32,976 nt of DNA from Erysipelotrichaceae bacterium (GCA_017561055.1 JAFZDT010000050.1:1-32976); one strand, 5' to 3'. Counted from the first letter of the stretch, positions 15,975-24,918 are shown. The notes: generated from the sequence alone by a model not told the origin. Program-made: numbers and translations.

Positions 15975-17195
15975 ATGAAAAAATTAGATGAAGTAAAAGT
16001 ATTACGTGATCCAATTCATGGCTATATCCATATTAAATATCAAATTATATGGGATTGTTTAAATGCGCCTGAATTTCAACGTTTACGTAGAATTCATCAA
16101 TTAGGTGCAACACATATTGTATATCATACAGCAGAACATTCTCGTTTTTCACATTCATTAGGTGTATATGAAATTGTTAGAAGAATGATTTCTGAAAATG
16201 GAGATATTGGACAAGCATTAAGTCAATATGAAAAGATTACAGTTATGTTAGCTGCTTTATTACATGATATTGGACATGGACCATTTTCACATTCCTTTGA
16301 ACATGTAAGTAAATATAATCATGAAGAATGTACATGCAATATTATTACAGGTGATTCTAGTATTTATCGTATTTTAAGTAAGGAAAATCCAAGATTACCT
16401 TATGATGTCGCAAGTGTAATTAATCATACACACCCAAATCCATTGTTAATTCAAATGGTATCATCACAATTAGATGCGGATAGAATGGATTACTTACTAC
16501 GTGATGCTTATTTTACAGGAACGAGCTATGGTGAATTTGATTTAGAAAGAGTATTGCGTACGATTCGTGTGAAAAATCAAAAGTTGGTAGTTAAAGAAAG
16601 TGGTATTCATACTATTGAAGACTATATTATGGCTAGATACCATATGTATTGGCAAGTATACTATCATCCAGTAAGTCGTAGTTATGAAGCAATCTTACAT
16701 AGTTTCTTTAAACGTTTATTAGATGTATATCATATGGATCCAAGTATTGTTGATGAAGCACCAATGTTTAAGGCATTATGTGAAAAAGAATACTTAACAA
16801 ATAGTGAGTTATATGAATTAGATGAATGTGCATGTCAATTCGGATTTATGCAATTAACAAAGTGTGAAGATGATATCTTAAAAGATTTATCCAATCGTTT
16901 GTTAAGTCGTCATTTATTTGAATATGATGATATTTATACCATTGAACAAGAAAATGAGTATTTTAAATGGATTCAATCTCATGGTTTTGATCCAGAATAC
17001 TATATGTATGTAGATAGAACGGAACAAAGACCATATCAACCATATCGAGATCATGAAGATAATGCGATTTGGGTATTGATGAGAGATGGAAGTATTCAAG
17101 AGTTGTCTAAAGTATCAACCATTGTAGATGCTATCTTAAAAGGCGAAAATAAAAATGAGAAGAAAGTATTCTTCCCAGATGAATTAAATAACTAA
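15975..17195 (+). CDS. HD-domain phosphohydrolase (YwfO/dGTPase-like)
   Basis: The protein has 406 residues. The N-terminus VLRDPIHGYI and RLRRIHQLGAT is characteristic of the YwfO-type branch of HD phosphohydrolases related to SAMHD1 and dGTPases. The metal-binding histidine is in HSRFSHSLG (His60), the HD pair in LLHDIGHGPFSHSFEH (97-98), and the late Asp in QLDADRMDYLLRDAYFTG. All four ligands are kept, so it should be active on deoxynucleotides or a related phosphate ester; the true substrate is uncertain. The ATG at 15975 follows GAGGGTGA. It is the second gene after ispF, and a short terminator hairpin begins at its stop codon. Confidence 0.88.
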   Translation: MKKLDEVKVLRDPIHGYIHIKYQIIWDCLNAPEFQRLRRIHQLGATHIVYHTAEHSRFSHSLGVYEIVRRMISENGDIGQALSQYEKITVMLAALLHDIGHGPFSHSFEHVSKYNHEECTCNIITGDSSIYRILSKENPRLPYDVASVINHTHPNPLLIQMVSSQLDADRMDYLLRDAYFTGTSYGEFDLERVLRTIRVKNQKLVVKESGIHTIEDYIMARYHMYWQVYYHPVSRSYEAILHSFFKRLLDVYHMDPSIVDEAPMFKALCEKEYLTNSELYELDECACQFGFMQLTKCEDDILKDLSNRLLSRHLFEYDDIYTIEQENEYFKWIQSHGFDPEYYMYVDRTEQRPYQPYRDHEDNAIWVLMRDGSIQELSKVSTIVDAILKGENKNEKKVFFPDELNN

Positions 17196-17217
17196 GCGAG
17201 GAAATATCCTCGCTTTT
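17194..17217 (+). terminator. Intrinsic terminator of ispF-HD unit
   Basis: The stem AAGCGAGGA (17194-17202)/TCCTCGCTT (17207-17215) with loop AATA begins inside the stop codon. The T tract is short (four T). The hairpin also lies just beyond the convergent cca stop and could work in both directions, though less clearly on minus. Confidence 0.75.
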
Positions 17218-17220
17218 AGT

Positions 17221-18552
17221 TTACATAAAATGTTCTTGGCAATATGCAATTAAAGTATCATGTTGATTCAATTCTGGATTATCTAGTACTTCATTTAATA
17301 AGGATTGTAAGATTTCTCCGATTTGTGGCCCAGCTGTAAAACCTAAGTCTAATAAATCTTTACCATTGATTTTAAGATCTTTAATTGATAAACAATGCTC
17401 TTCTTCAATGATTGTTTTATAAATAGTCTCAACTAAAGATAGAGTTTCTAGCTTTTTATCACGAAAATAATCACTTTGGCCCAATATATCAGCTCTTTGA
17501 ATTAGAAAGAAGTTAGGAAATAAGTCTTTACCGATATGAGCAATATTTCTTCTTACATTACGAAGATTTGGTTCCATTCTACAATCATGATGTTCAATAT
17601 ATCGTTCAATTAATTGCATAGAATGTGAATCAAATTTCAAACGTCTCATTATCTTATGTGCAATAATGGCACTTTCTTTTTGATGACCATAGAAATGATC
17701 AATACCTTTATCATCAGTCGTCTTTTTATTTGGTTTACCTAAATCATGAAATAACATGCTATAACGTAAGATAGGATCATTTGGTACATGTTTTAAAGCT
17801 TCAATTGTATGCTTTCCTACAGAATAGCAATGATGGGGATTGCATTGCATAGTTTCCATCATGATATCAAATTCTGGAAGAATTACTTTACTTACACCAG
17901 TATCATACAAAAGTTGTATATATTCAGGATGATTGGATGTAAGTAATTTTGTTAATTCAACATTTACACGTTCCATACTAATTTTTGTTAGCAATGTAGC
18001 ACATTCTTTAATAGCATTCAGTGTATTTGTTTCAATTTGAAAGTGTAATTGTGCACTAAAGCGTAGAGCTCTTAATATACGTAAAGCATCCTCTTCAAAA
18101 CGTTCCTTTGCATTTCCAACACAACGAATAATTTTATATTCTAAATCATGTCGTCCATCAAATAAATCAACTAATCCAACTGTAGGATTATATGCCATAG
18201 CATTAATGGTAAAATCACGACGTTTTAAATCCTCGGATAATAGATTTGTAAAAGCAACAGAACTAGGATGACGACCATCTACATAATCATCTTCAATTCT
18301 AAAGGTTGTGACTTCATAATTTGTATGATTTAAACGAACAGTAACTGTACCATGTTGAATACCTGTATCAAAGGTATGCAAAAATAATGCCTTTACTTCA
18401 TGAGGTTTTGCGGAGGTTGTGATATCCCAATCATCAGGTGTTTTCATTAACAAAGCATCACGAACACAGCCGCCTACAACATAAGCTTCATATCCATTAT
18501 TTTGTAAAGTTGTTAATATTGTTTCTACATCTTTTGGTAGTTTAATAAACAT
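17221..18552 (-). CDS. cca: CCA tRNA nucleotidyltransferase (class II)
   Basis: The enzyme adds or repairs the 3' CCA end of tRNA. From the ATG at 18552 it has 443 residues. That start is 8 bases from AAGGAG, while the ATG at 18558 and GTG at 18561 are too close to it. The nucleotidyltransferase core shows GGCVRDALL (27-35) and the metal-binding Asp41-x-Asp43 (DDWDITT). RRDFTINAMAY, then EEDALRILRALRF with the template residues follow. A C-terminal HD domain is present (LFHDLGKP), as in the Bacillus and E. coli long forms, which may have phosphatase or phosphodiesterase activity. It lies downstream of, and on the same strand as, the penicillin-binding protein gene, 75 bases apart. No strong terminator is seen in that gap, so read-through is possible. 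Confidence 0.95.
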   Translation of the reverse strand: MFIKLPKDVETILTTLQNNGYEAYVVGGCVRDALLMKTPDDWDITTSAKPHEVKALFLHTFDTGIQHGTVTVRLNHTNYEVTTFRIEDDYVDGRHPSSVAFTNLLSEDLKRRDFTINAMAYNPTVGLVDLFDGRHDLEYKIIRCVGNAKERFEEDALRILRALRFSAQLHFQIETNTLNAIKECATLLTKISMERVNVELTKLLTSNHPEYIQLLYDTGVSKVILPEFDIMMETMQCNPHHCYSVGKHTIEALKHVPNDPILRYSMLFHDLGKPNKKTTDDKGIDHFYGHQKESAIIAHKIMRRLKFDSHSMQLIERYIEHHDCRMEPNLRNVRRNIAHIGKDLFPNFFLIQRADILGQSDYFRDKKLETLSLVETIYKTIIEEEHCLSIKDLKINGKDLLDLGFTAGPQIGEILQSLLNEVLDNPELNQHDTLIAYCQEHFM

Positions 18553-18627
18553 GGACATCACTCCTTATTTATATTTTACCATATAAAATATAGGCTACAA
18601 GTAATTTAACTTCACAAAACTCTATGC

Positions 18628-20562
18628 TTACTCTAGAGAATTGTGAGATTCTTCTATGATTTGGGTATTATGAATAGCATCATCTTTATAATACCAATAC
18701 CAACTACCAAAGGAAGAAAGTTCTCCAGTAATAGGATTTACTTTTCTTGCATGTAATTTATCTGTTAGTTGATACCATGGATCAGATGAAGAATCTTTAT
18801 ACAATTCATTAAAAGTATCACGAAAAATTAATTTTGATAGTTTTCGCTCTGATTCTAATGTCATTGGTTGATTGTCATCATATCCATTCCATATAGCAAG
18901 GGTATATTGAGGATTAAAGCCAACAACAATACTATCCCAATCACTAGTTCCTGATTTAGCAGCGGTAGTAATTGTTGGTTCATAACCTAACATAGTCGCT
19001 CTTAAATGATTGTTGTTCTTAAAATCATAAGTTGAACGTAACAACTGATTTAAAATAAGGGTATCTTCTTGATTTAGTAGTGCTATAGATTTAGATGTAT
19101 CTTCGTAAATTACTTGATTTTCATGATTTGCAATTTTCTGAATCATACTTGGTTTCGTATATAAACCTTCAGAAGCAAAGGTATTATAAATTTCAGCTAG
19201 TTTAATAATAGGAAAGGAAGCAGTTCCTAGTGCTAAAGAGGCATTTGGATCAGTTTCTATACCAAAATGTTCTAATGCTTTTTGTAAGGTATTCGTTCCT
19301 AAGTACATATGCGTTTTCATGGCATAGACATTATCTGACAAAGATATTGCATTAATTAATGAAATAGGTTCTTCTGCATAAACGTGTCCATAATTAGTAG
19401 GGGCATATGTTTCGGTATCTGAAATTTGAAAGGTAGTATATTTAGATAAGAAGGTAGTTGAAGGACTAAATCCTTCTTGTAAAGCTAAATAATATAGTAA
19501 TGGCTTAATGGTACTAGCTACTTGCCTTTTTGAATATAAAGCACGATTAAATTGAGAAATGCCATAATCTTTTCCTCCAGCAATCGCTAACACATGACTG
19601 GTATATGGTTCTAATATAACTGCCGCAACTTCCATAGTTTCTTCAATATTATGTTTTTGAATTTGATTCACTAAAATTTCTTGAACATTTGGATCATAGT
19701 ACGTATAGATATCAACACTATAGAAATTAGCATCCTTATTTATATAGCCCATATCAATCGTTTGTTGGATAACCGCATCGCGATAATAACCAGATAATGT
19801 AGATGTGGATAAATAGGTTTCATCATATTGTTTAAGAATGATTGGTTCATTTAAAGCTTTTAGATATGTTTCTTCATCTATATTCTTATTATGTAACATT
19901 GTTTCTAAGATTAATTGTTGTCGATAAATTGCATTATCATAATGTATATAAGGAGAATAAATACCAGGTCCATTAGGAATAGCAGTAAGCAATGCTATTT
20001 CAGCTATAGATAAATTCTCTATAGGTTTATCAAAGAAAAAATAAGAAGCATCTTTAATACCATAGATACCATGTCCAAAATATAATGTATTAACATAGCC
20101 CTCAAAGATTTGTTCTTTTGTATAATGAGTTTCTAGTTGAGCTGCTAGAAATGCTTCTTTTAATTTGCGAGTCCAAGTTCTTTCATTGGTGAGATATTGA
20201 TTTTTAGCATACTGTTGAGAAATCGTAGAGCCACCTTGAAGGATATCTTTTTCCTTAATATTTATATATAAAGCTTTTGCTATACGTAATGGATCGAAAC
20301 CAAAGTGTTGAAAATAGTGTTTATCTTCAATAGAAACAATAGAATTTACAAAAGTTTGTGGGATTTCATCATAAGTTATCCATGAAGAAGTTAATGAATT
20401 ATTAGATTCATAAAAAAGTACTTGATTTCTATCGAAAATACGAATACGATTATTATCACCAAAATTTGAAATTGGTGTAAAAAAAGCGAAGAGATAGAAT
20501 ACAAAAATAGTTATACTTACGAAAGAAAGTAATATAAATAGGATACGGATAAACGATTTCAT
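18628..20562 (-). CDS. Class A penicillin-binding protein (GT51 glycosyltransferase / transpeptidase)
   Basis: This bifunctional peptidoglycan synthase has 644 residues. A membrane anchor lies at about 7-29 with the rest outside. The GT51 domain shows the catalytic Glu in VSIEDKHYFQHFG (E79), QGGSTISQQYAKN (109-121) and the second Glu in QIFEGYVNTLYFG. The transpeptidase domain has SxxK at Ser350-Lys353 (ASTIK), SDN at 409-411 and the KSG triad at 536-538. All catalytic elements are intact. The C-terminus is short and lacks PASTA or fibronectin domains. The ATG at 20562 follows GAGGTG. In Bacillus a class A PBP gene (pbpG) lies near ywiB-argS, and this gene is divergent from that same pair here. 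A weak imperfect inverted repeat spans its stop (18612-18646) but has no T run. Confidence 0.95.
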   Translation of the reverse strand: MKSFIRILFILLSFVSITIFVFYLFAFFTPISNFGDNNRIRIFDRNQVLFYESNNSLTSSWITYDEIPQTFVNSIVSIEDKHYFQHFGFDPLRIAKALYINIKEKDILQGGSTISQQYAKNQYLTNERTWTRKLKEAFLAAQLETHYTKEQIFEGYVNTLYFGHGIYGIKDASYFFFDKPIENLSIAEIALLTAIPNGPGIYSPYIHYDNAIYRQQLILETMLHNKNIDEETYLKALNEPIILKQYDETYLSTSTLSGYYRDAVIQQTIDMGYINKDANFYSVDIYTYYDPNVQEILVNQIQKHNIEETMEVAAVILEPYTSHVLAIAGGKDYGISQFNRALYSKRQVASTIKPLLYYLALQEGFSPSTTFLSKYTTFQISDTETYAPTNYGHVYAEEPISLINAISLSDNVYAMKTHMYLGTNTLQKALEHFGIETDPNASLALGTASFPIIKLAEIYNTFASEGLYTKPSMIQKIANHENQVIYEDTSKSIALLNQEDTLILNQLLRSTYDFKNNNHLRATMLGYEPTITTAAKSGTSDWDSIVVGFNPQYTLAIWNGYDDNQPMTLESERKLSKLIFRDTFNELYKDSSSDPWYQLTDKLHARKVNPITGELSSFGSWYWYYKDDAIHNTQIIEESHNSLE

Positions 20563-20615
20563 TTTTTAACACCTCGTTAATAGTTTAACCGTGAATAAAT
20601 TTTTTAAACTTGGTA

Positions 20616-20644
20616 TTGTACTCTTTGATTTTTGTGTATATAAT
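20616..20644 (+). promoter_or_regulatory. Promoter of the DUF1934-argS-rpoE unit
   Basis: TTGTAC (20616-20621) and a perfect TATAAT (20639-20644) are separated by 17 bases, ending 25 bases before the DUF1934 ATG. Confidence 0.6.
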
Positions 20645-20669
20645 ACAGGTCGACAATATAGGTGATTTC

Positions 20670-21062
20670 ATGGAAAACAATGTAGTGATTACTGTTACTC
20701 AAAGGCAAGACCAGCAAGAGCAACAGGTTATATATAGTGGTGTAGCTCAGTATTCTGAGAGTGCATTAGGTAAATATATAAAATATATTGAAGAAGATGG
20801 TACAGTTACCAATGTTCGTTTTACTGACCAATTATGTTGGATTTTACGTAAAGGTGTGTATGAATCTAAGGTATTATTACACGTGGAACAAGAATCTAAG
20901 ATTAAAATGAAAACTGAATATGGTGAACTTCATTTTGATGCGCAGTTGGCGAGCTTAATTGCGACAGAAGATGAATGGAAGGTAAAGTATTATTTACTAC
21001 AAAATGATGAAGTGATAAGTGTATTTGAATTCACATGGATGATTAAGGAGGCACTAGCATGA
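20670..21062 (+). CDS. DUF1934 (YwiB-like) beta-barrel protein
   Basis: The protein has 130 residues, beta rich (alternating VVITVTQRQ, VIYSGVAQYSES, KIKMKTEYGELHF), and is related to Bacillus YwiB, which has a calycin-like barrel. Its function is unknown. The gene is found directly before argS in many Bacillota, as here, where the stop overlaps the argS ATG (ATGA), giving translational coupling. The start chosen is the ATG at 20670 after AGGTGAT. A longer frame from 20610 would add 20 hydrophobic residues, but it runs through the -10 box and is rejected. Confidence 0.85.
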   Translation: MENNVVITVTQRQDQQEQQVIYSGVAQYSESALGKYIKYIEEDGTVTNVRFTDQLCWILRKGVYESKVLLHVEQESKIKMKTEYGELHFDAQLASLIATEDEWKVKYYLLQNDEVISVFEFTWMIKEALA

Positions 21063-22705
21063 ATGCAATCGAAAATAAATTAAAACAAGGTATCCAAAAT
21101 GCAGTTAAAAAAGCTTGGGATGTTGATGTTGAATTAGATCAAATTGTTATCGAAATTCCAAAGGATAAGTCTCATGGTGACTATGCAACAAACTTAGCTA
21201 TGCGTTTAACAAAACAATTAAGAAGTAATCCAAAAATGATTGCAGAAAATTTAATTGCGAATTTGGATTTAGAAGAAGCTGGTATTGAAACAGCAACTAT
21301 TGCTGGTCCAGGTTTCATTAACTTTAAAATGCAAACAGGTTCATTAACTACAGTAATTCATACGGTATTAACTCAAAATGAAAATTTTGGTCAAACTAAT
21401 GCAGGGAATGGCTTAAAAGTAAATGTTGAATATGTGTCTGTTAATCCAACAGGTGATGTTCACGTTGCGCATGGTCGTGGTGCGGCTATTGGTGATGCAA
21501 TTAGTCGTTTAATGAAAAAAGCGGGTTATGATGTAACTAGAGAATATTATGTAAATGATGGTGGTAACCAAATTTACAATTTAGGTTTATCTTTATATGC
21601 TCGTTATCAACAATTGTTTGGTTTAGAAGTGGAAATGCCTGAAGATGGTTACTATGCTCATGATATTATTGATATCGCTACAGATATGAAGAATGAGTTT
21701 GGTGATAAATTGTTACATGTTTCAGCTGAAGAAGCTATTGATTTCTTTAAAACTGAAGGATGTAAAAGAGAGTTAGAAAAAATTAAACGTGACTTGGATT
21801 TATTCCGTGTTGAGTTTGATGTATTCTTCTCTGAAAAATCTTTATATGAACAAAATAAAGTAACAGAAATCTTAGATGTATTAAAATCTAAAGATATGGT
21901 TTATGAACATGAAGATGCTTTATGGTTAAAAACAAGTTTATATGGAGATGATAAGGACCGTGTGTTAGTTAAAGCAGATGGAACTTATACGTATTTTACT
22001 CCAGATATTGCATATCATAACAATAAGTTTAGTAGAGGTAATGATATGTTAGTAGATATCTTGGGGGCTGATCATCATGGATATATCAATCGTATGAAGG
22101 CGGCTATGCAAACTTTGGGTTACAACAAAGATGCATTGAATATTGATATTATTCAAATGGTACGTTTAATCAAAAATGGCGAAGAAGTTAAAATGTCTAA
22201 GCGTACAGGTAATGCGATTGCCTTAAGAGAACTAATTGAAGAAATTGGTGTGGATGCGGCTCGTTATAACTTTGTATCTCGTGCTGCAGATACTCATTTG
22301 GATTTTGACTTAGGTTTAGCGGTTGCTCAAACTAATGAAAATCCAGTATATTATGCACAATATGCGCATGCACGTATGTGTTCAATTTTAAGAAATGTGG
22401 ATAGCATTGAAGTGAAGGAACAATATCCTTTATTATCACATGCGAAAGAAGCAGCATTAATTAAACAAATTAATGAATTCCCATCTGTTGTTGCGGATGC
22501 GGCATTAAATCGTGCTCCACATAAAGTGTGTAACTATGTACAAAAAATTGCTCAAGCATTCCATAGTTTCTATGCGGATTGCAAAGTATTAGATGACTCT
22601 AATTTACCATTACAAAGCGAACGTTTAGCTTTAGTTAAAGCTACACAAATTACTTTAAAAAATGCTTTAGAGGTAATTGGAGTTACTGCTCCAGAAAAGA
22701 TGTAG
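21059..22705 (+). CDS. argS: Arginyl-tRNA synthetase
   Basis: ArgS attaches arginine to tRNA-Arg. It has 548 residues, the usual length. The N-terminal Add-1 domain reads the tRNA D-loop. The class I HIGH motif is HVAHG (135-139), and the second motif is KMSKR (378-382), intact here as in Bacillus ArgS, whereas several ArgS proteins lack the lysine. VEYVSVNPTGDVHVAHGRGAAIGD and LGADHHGYINRMKAA are characteristic. The C-terminal anticodon-binding helices include NPVYYAQYAHARMCSI. The start overlaps the DUF1934 stop by 4 bases, and the rpoE start follows 12 bases after the argS stop. Confidence 0.97.
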   Translation: MNAIENKLKQGIQNAVKKAWDVDVELDQIVIEIPKDKSHGDYATNLAMRLTKQLRSNPKMIAENLIANLDLEEAGIETATIAGPGFINFKMQTGSLTTVIHTVLTQNENFGQTNAGNGLKVNVEYVSVNPTGDVHVAHGRGAAIGDAISRLMKKAGYDVTREYYVNDGGNQIYNLGLSLYARYQQLFGLEVEMPEDGYYAHDIIDIATDMKNEFGDKLLHVSAEEAIDFFKTEGCKRELEKIKRDLDLFRVEFDVFFSEKSLYEQNKVTEILDVLKSKDMVYEHEDALWLKTSLYGDDKDRVLVKADGTYTYFTPDIAYHNNKFSRGNDMLVDILGADHHGYINRMKAAMQTLGYNKDALNIDIIQMVRLIKNGEEVKMSKRTGNAIALRELIEEIGVDAARYNFVSRAADTHLDFDLGLAVAQTNENPVYYAQYAHARMCSILRNVDSIEVKEQYPLLSHAKEAALIKQINEFPSVVADAALNRAPHKVCNYVQKIAQAFHSFYADCKVLDDSNLPLQSERLALVKATQITLKNALEVIGVTAPEKM

Positions 22706-22717
22706 GAGGATGTAAAC

Positions 22718-23050
22718 GTGAGTGCACAGTCTATGATAGATATTGCATATAGAATTTTAAATGAAAAAACTGAACCGGTGAATTTCAAAGAGTTATGGAA
22801 AGCTGTAACTTTTGAATTGGGTTTAGATGCTGCTAAAGCAGCTAAAAAGATTTCTTTATTCTATAGTGATTTATCTTTAGATGGTCGTTTTGTGGCTTTA
22901 AAAGATAACTATTGGGAATTAAAGAAGCGTATGAAATTCGAAGATGTATATATCGATACAAGTTCTATTGTTATTGATGATTCTGATGAAAGCGATGAAT
23001 TCGCTGAAGAAGATAAAGAAGTTGACAACGTATCTATGGATGATTACTAG
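22718..23050 (+). CDS. rpoE: RNA polymerase delta subunit
   Basis: Delta is a Gram-positive-specific RNA polymerase subunit that speeds core recycling and sharpens promoter selectivity. The folded N-terminal HARE-HTH domain covers about residues 1-75 (SMIDIAYRILNEK, NFKELWKAV, FYSDLSLDGRFVALKDNYWELKKR). The C-terminal tail is acidic (IDDSDESDEFAEEDKEVD) and mimics nucleic acid, but it is much shorter than in Bacillus, giving 110 residues instead of about 170. The start is a GTG at 22718 after AGGAGG. It is the last gene after argS, and a strong terminator overlaps its stop codon. Confidence 0.93.
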   Translation: MSAQSMIDIAYRILNEKTEPVNFKELWKAVTFELGLDAAKAAKKISLFYSDLSLDGRFVALKDNYWELKKRMKFEDVYIDTSSIVIDDSDESDEFAEEDKEVDNVSMDDY

Positions 23051-23077
23051 TTCTGTTGAAAAAACAGAACTTTTTTT
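23049..23077 (+). terminator. Intrinsic terminator after rpoE
   Basis: The perfect 9-bp stem AGTTCTGTT (23049-23057)/AACAGAACT (23063-23071) is followed by six further T. It begins within the TAG stop codon. Confidence 0.9.
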
Positions 23078-23109
23078 ATATGATTGAATTATATAAAGGA
23101 GGTAATTGT

Positions 23110-23964
23110 ATGCCTAAAGTAAATATGGTGGAATTACTAAAGAAAGCAAAAGAAGAGAAGTATGCTGTACCATTAATTAATATTGATACATTAGAATGGT
23201 TACATGCAGTCATGGATACTGCACAAAGATTACAGTCTCCAATTATTATTGGGACTGCACCTTTCCAAGTAGAAAGACTTGGTGGTGTGCATACAGTAGT
23301 TGGAATGATTGATGGTTTAGTTAAGGATAAAGGTTATACAATTCCTTATGTTATTCATTTAGATCATGGTAGTTCATTTGAATGGTGTAAAAAAGCAATT
23401 GATGCTGGTTTTACATCAGTAATGATTGATGCTTCAAGTTTACCATTAGAAGAAAACATTGCAGTAACAAAAGAAGTTGTAGATTATGCGCATGCGCATA
23501 ATATAAGTGTAGAGGCAGAAATTGGTCATGTTGGTGGTGATGAGGCCAATGGAAGTAAAGAAGTATTATATGCAGATTTAAATGAATGTGTTCGTATGGT
23601 TAAAGAAACAGGTGTAGATTGTTTAACACCTGCTTTGGGTTCTGTTCATGGAGATTATAAAGGAGAACCCAAATTAGGATTTGATGAAATGCAAGCAATT
23701 AGTGAAGCTACAAATGTTCCATTGGTATTACATGGTGGTTCAGGTATTCCTGATTATCAAATTCGTATGTGTATTGAAAGAGGAACAGCTAAGATTAATG
23801 TAGCTACCGAAAATCGTAGAGCGTTCCATAATCGCTTACGAGACATTTTAGCTAAGGATGCTTTATTAATTGACCCATTAAAAACGACATGGGTTGCGAA
23901 AGAGGCAATTGAGGAAATTGTTGAAAGTAAGATTTTGTTGTTTGGAAGTAATAATAAAGCATAG
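23110..23964 (+). CDS. Class II ketose-bisphosphate aldolase, GatY/KbaY-like paralog
   Basis: The protein has 284 residues from the ATG at 23110, which follows AAAGGAGG; a longer frame from 23056 would be read from the terminator and is rejected. Class II aldolases cleave fructose- or tagatose-1,6-bisphosphate with a zinc ion. Expected residues are present: Asp85-His86 in HLDHG, Glu in VEAEIGHVGGDE, His180 in GSVHGDYKGEP and His208 in LHGGSG. The phosphate-binding segment reads KINVATE, as in tagatose-bisphosphate aldolases, whereas the next gene has KINVNTE. IDASS replaces the usual DGSH. It is therefore probably a second aldolase with other specificity, but fructose bisphosphate cannot be excluded. 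Codon use is ordinary, unlike its neighbour. Only about 30 bases separate it from the rpoE terminator. Confidence 0.82.
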   Translation: MPKVNMVELLKKAKEEKYAVPLINIDTLEWLHAVMDTAQRLQSPIIIGTAPFQVERLGGVHTVVGMIDGLVKDKGYTIPYVIHLDHGSSFEWCKKAIDAGFTSVMIDASSLPLEENIAVTKEVVDYAHAHNISVEAEIGHVGGDEANGSKEVLYADLNECVRMVKETGVDCLTPALGSVHGDYKGEPKLGFDEMQAISEATNVPLVLHGGSGIPDYQIRMCIERGTAKINVATENRRAFHNRLRDILAKDALLIDPLKTTWVAKEAIEEIVESKILLFGSNNKA

Positions 23965-23967
23965 AAG

Positions 23968-23997
23968 TTGTTTGCAAATAGATAAAAATGTTATAAA
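23968..23997 (+). promoter_or_regulatory. Promoter for the second aldolase gene
   Basis: TTGTTT (23968-23973) and TATAAA (23992-23997) are 18 bases apart, and TG at 23989-23990 makes the -10 extended. It lies 36 bases before the ATG. Confidence 0.5.
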
Positions 23998-24033
23998 ATA
24001 ACTGTGTACATATATAAGGAGGAAATAAAATAT

Positions 24034-24903
24034 ATGCCATTAGTTTCTGCAAAAGAAATGCTTGTAAAAGCAAAAGAAGGACATTATGCTGTTGGTCAAT
24101 TCAATATTAATAACTTAGAATGGACAAAAGCAATTTTATTAGCTGCTGAAAAAGCTAAATCACCAGTTATCTTAGGTGTATCTGAAGGTGCTGGTAAATA
24201 CATGACTGGTTATAAAACAGTTGTTGGTATGGTTACTCCAATGATCGAATCATTAGGAATTACTGTTCCAGTTGCTATTCACTTAGACCATGGTTCTTTC
24301 GAAGGTGCTAAAGCTGCTATCGAAGCTGGTTTCACATCAATTATGTTCGACGGTTCTCACTATGGAATCGAAGAAAACATTGCTAAAACAAAAGAAATCG
24401 TTGAAATCTGCCATGCTAAAGGAATCTCTGTTGAAGCTGAAGTTGGTTCAATCGGTGGAGAAGAAGATGGTGTTGTAGGTGCTGGTGAATGTGCTGATCC
24501 AAAAGAATGTAAGATGGTTGCTGATTTAGGTATCGACTTCTTAGCTGCTGGTATCGGTAATATCCACGGTAAATATCCTGCTAACTGGGCTGGTTTAAAC
24601 TTTGAAGTTTTAGCTGCTATCCAAGAAGAAACAGGTACATTACCATTAGTATTACACGGTGGTACAGGTATTCCTGAAGAAATGATTAAGAAAGCTATCA
24701 ACTTAGGTGTTTCTAAAATCAACGTTAATACAGAATGCCAATTAGAATTTGCTGAAGCAACACGTAAATACATCGAAGCTGGTAAAGACTTAGAAGGTAA
24801 AGGATTCGACCCTCGTAAGTTATTAAAACCTGGTACAGATGCAATTACAGATATCGTTATTAAGAAAATGGAAATTTTCGGTAGCGTAGGTAAAGCTGAA
24901 TAA
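24034..24903 (+). CDS. fba: Fructose-1,6-bisphosphate aldolase, class II
   Basis: This glycolytic enzyme splits fructose-1,6-bisphosphate into dihydroxyacetone phosphate and glyceraldehyde-3-phosphate. It has 289 residues from the ATG at 24034 after AAGGAGG; the GTG at 24004 lies before the ribosome binding site. Zinc and catalytic residues are present: Asp85-His86 (HLDHG), VEAEVGSIGGEED, His178 in NIHGKYP, His208 in LHGGTG, and KINVNTE. DGSH is intact. Codon use is clearly biased (many ATC, AAC, TTC, GCT, GGT), unlike almost all other genes in the window. This is expected for a very abundant protein. It is the principal FbaA of this organism, with its own promoter and a strong terminator. 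Confidence 0.95.
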   Translation: MPLVSAKEMLVKAKEGHYAVGQFNINNLEWTKAILLAAEKAKSPVILGVSEGAGKYMTGYKTVVGMVTPMIESLGITVPVAIHLDHGSFEGAKAAIEAGFTSIMFDGSHYGIEENIAKTKEIVEICHAKGISVEAEVGSIGGEEDGVVGAGECADPKECKMVADLGIDFLAAGIGNIHGKYPANWAGLNFEVLAAIQEETGTLPLVLHGGTGIPEEMIKKAINLGVSKINVNTECQLEFAEATRKYIEAGKDLEGKGFDPRKLLKPGTDAITDIVIKKMEIFGSVGKAE

Positions 24904-24918
24904 TTTTTCTAAATATGT

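Noticed and set aside
18612-18646. Imperfect inverted repeat at the end of the penicillin-binding protein gene as a terminator
   Set aside because: The stem has an internal mismatch, and no T run follows on the minus strand; too weak to call.
20610-20669. N-terminal hydrophobic extension of the DUF1934 protein
   Set aside because: The extra 20 codons span the -10 TATAAT and the ribosome binding site; the ATG at 20670 is properly spaced.
23056-23109. Upstream start for the first aldolase
   Set aside because: It begins inside the rpoE terminator, and the extension is not found in the family; the ATG at 23110 has AAAGGAGG.
24360-24773. Antisense frame of 137 codons opposite fba
   Set aside because: It lies wholly within a clear, highly expressed aldolase gene; the open antisense frame is a by-product of the biased codon use, and it has no ribosome binding site or family motif.
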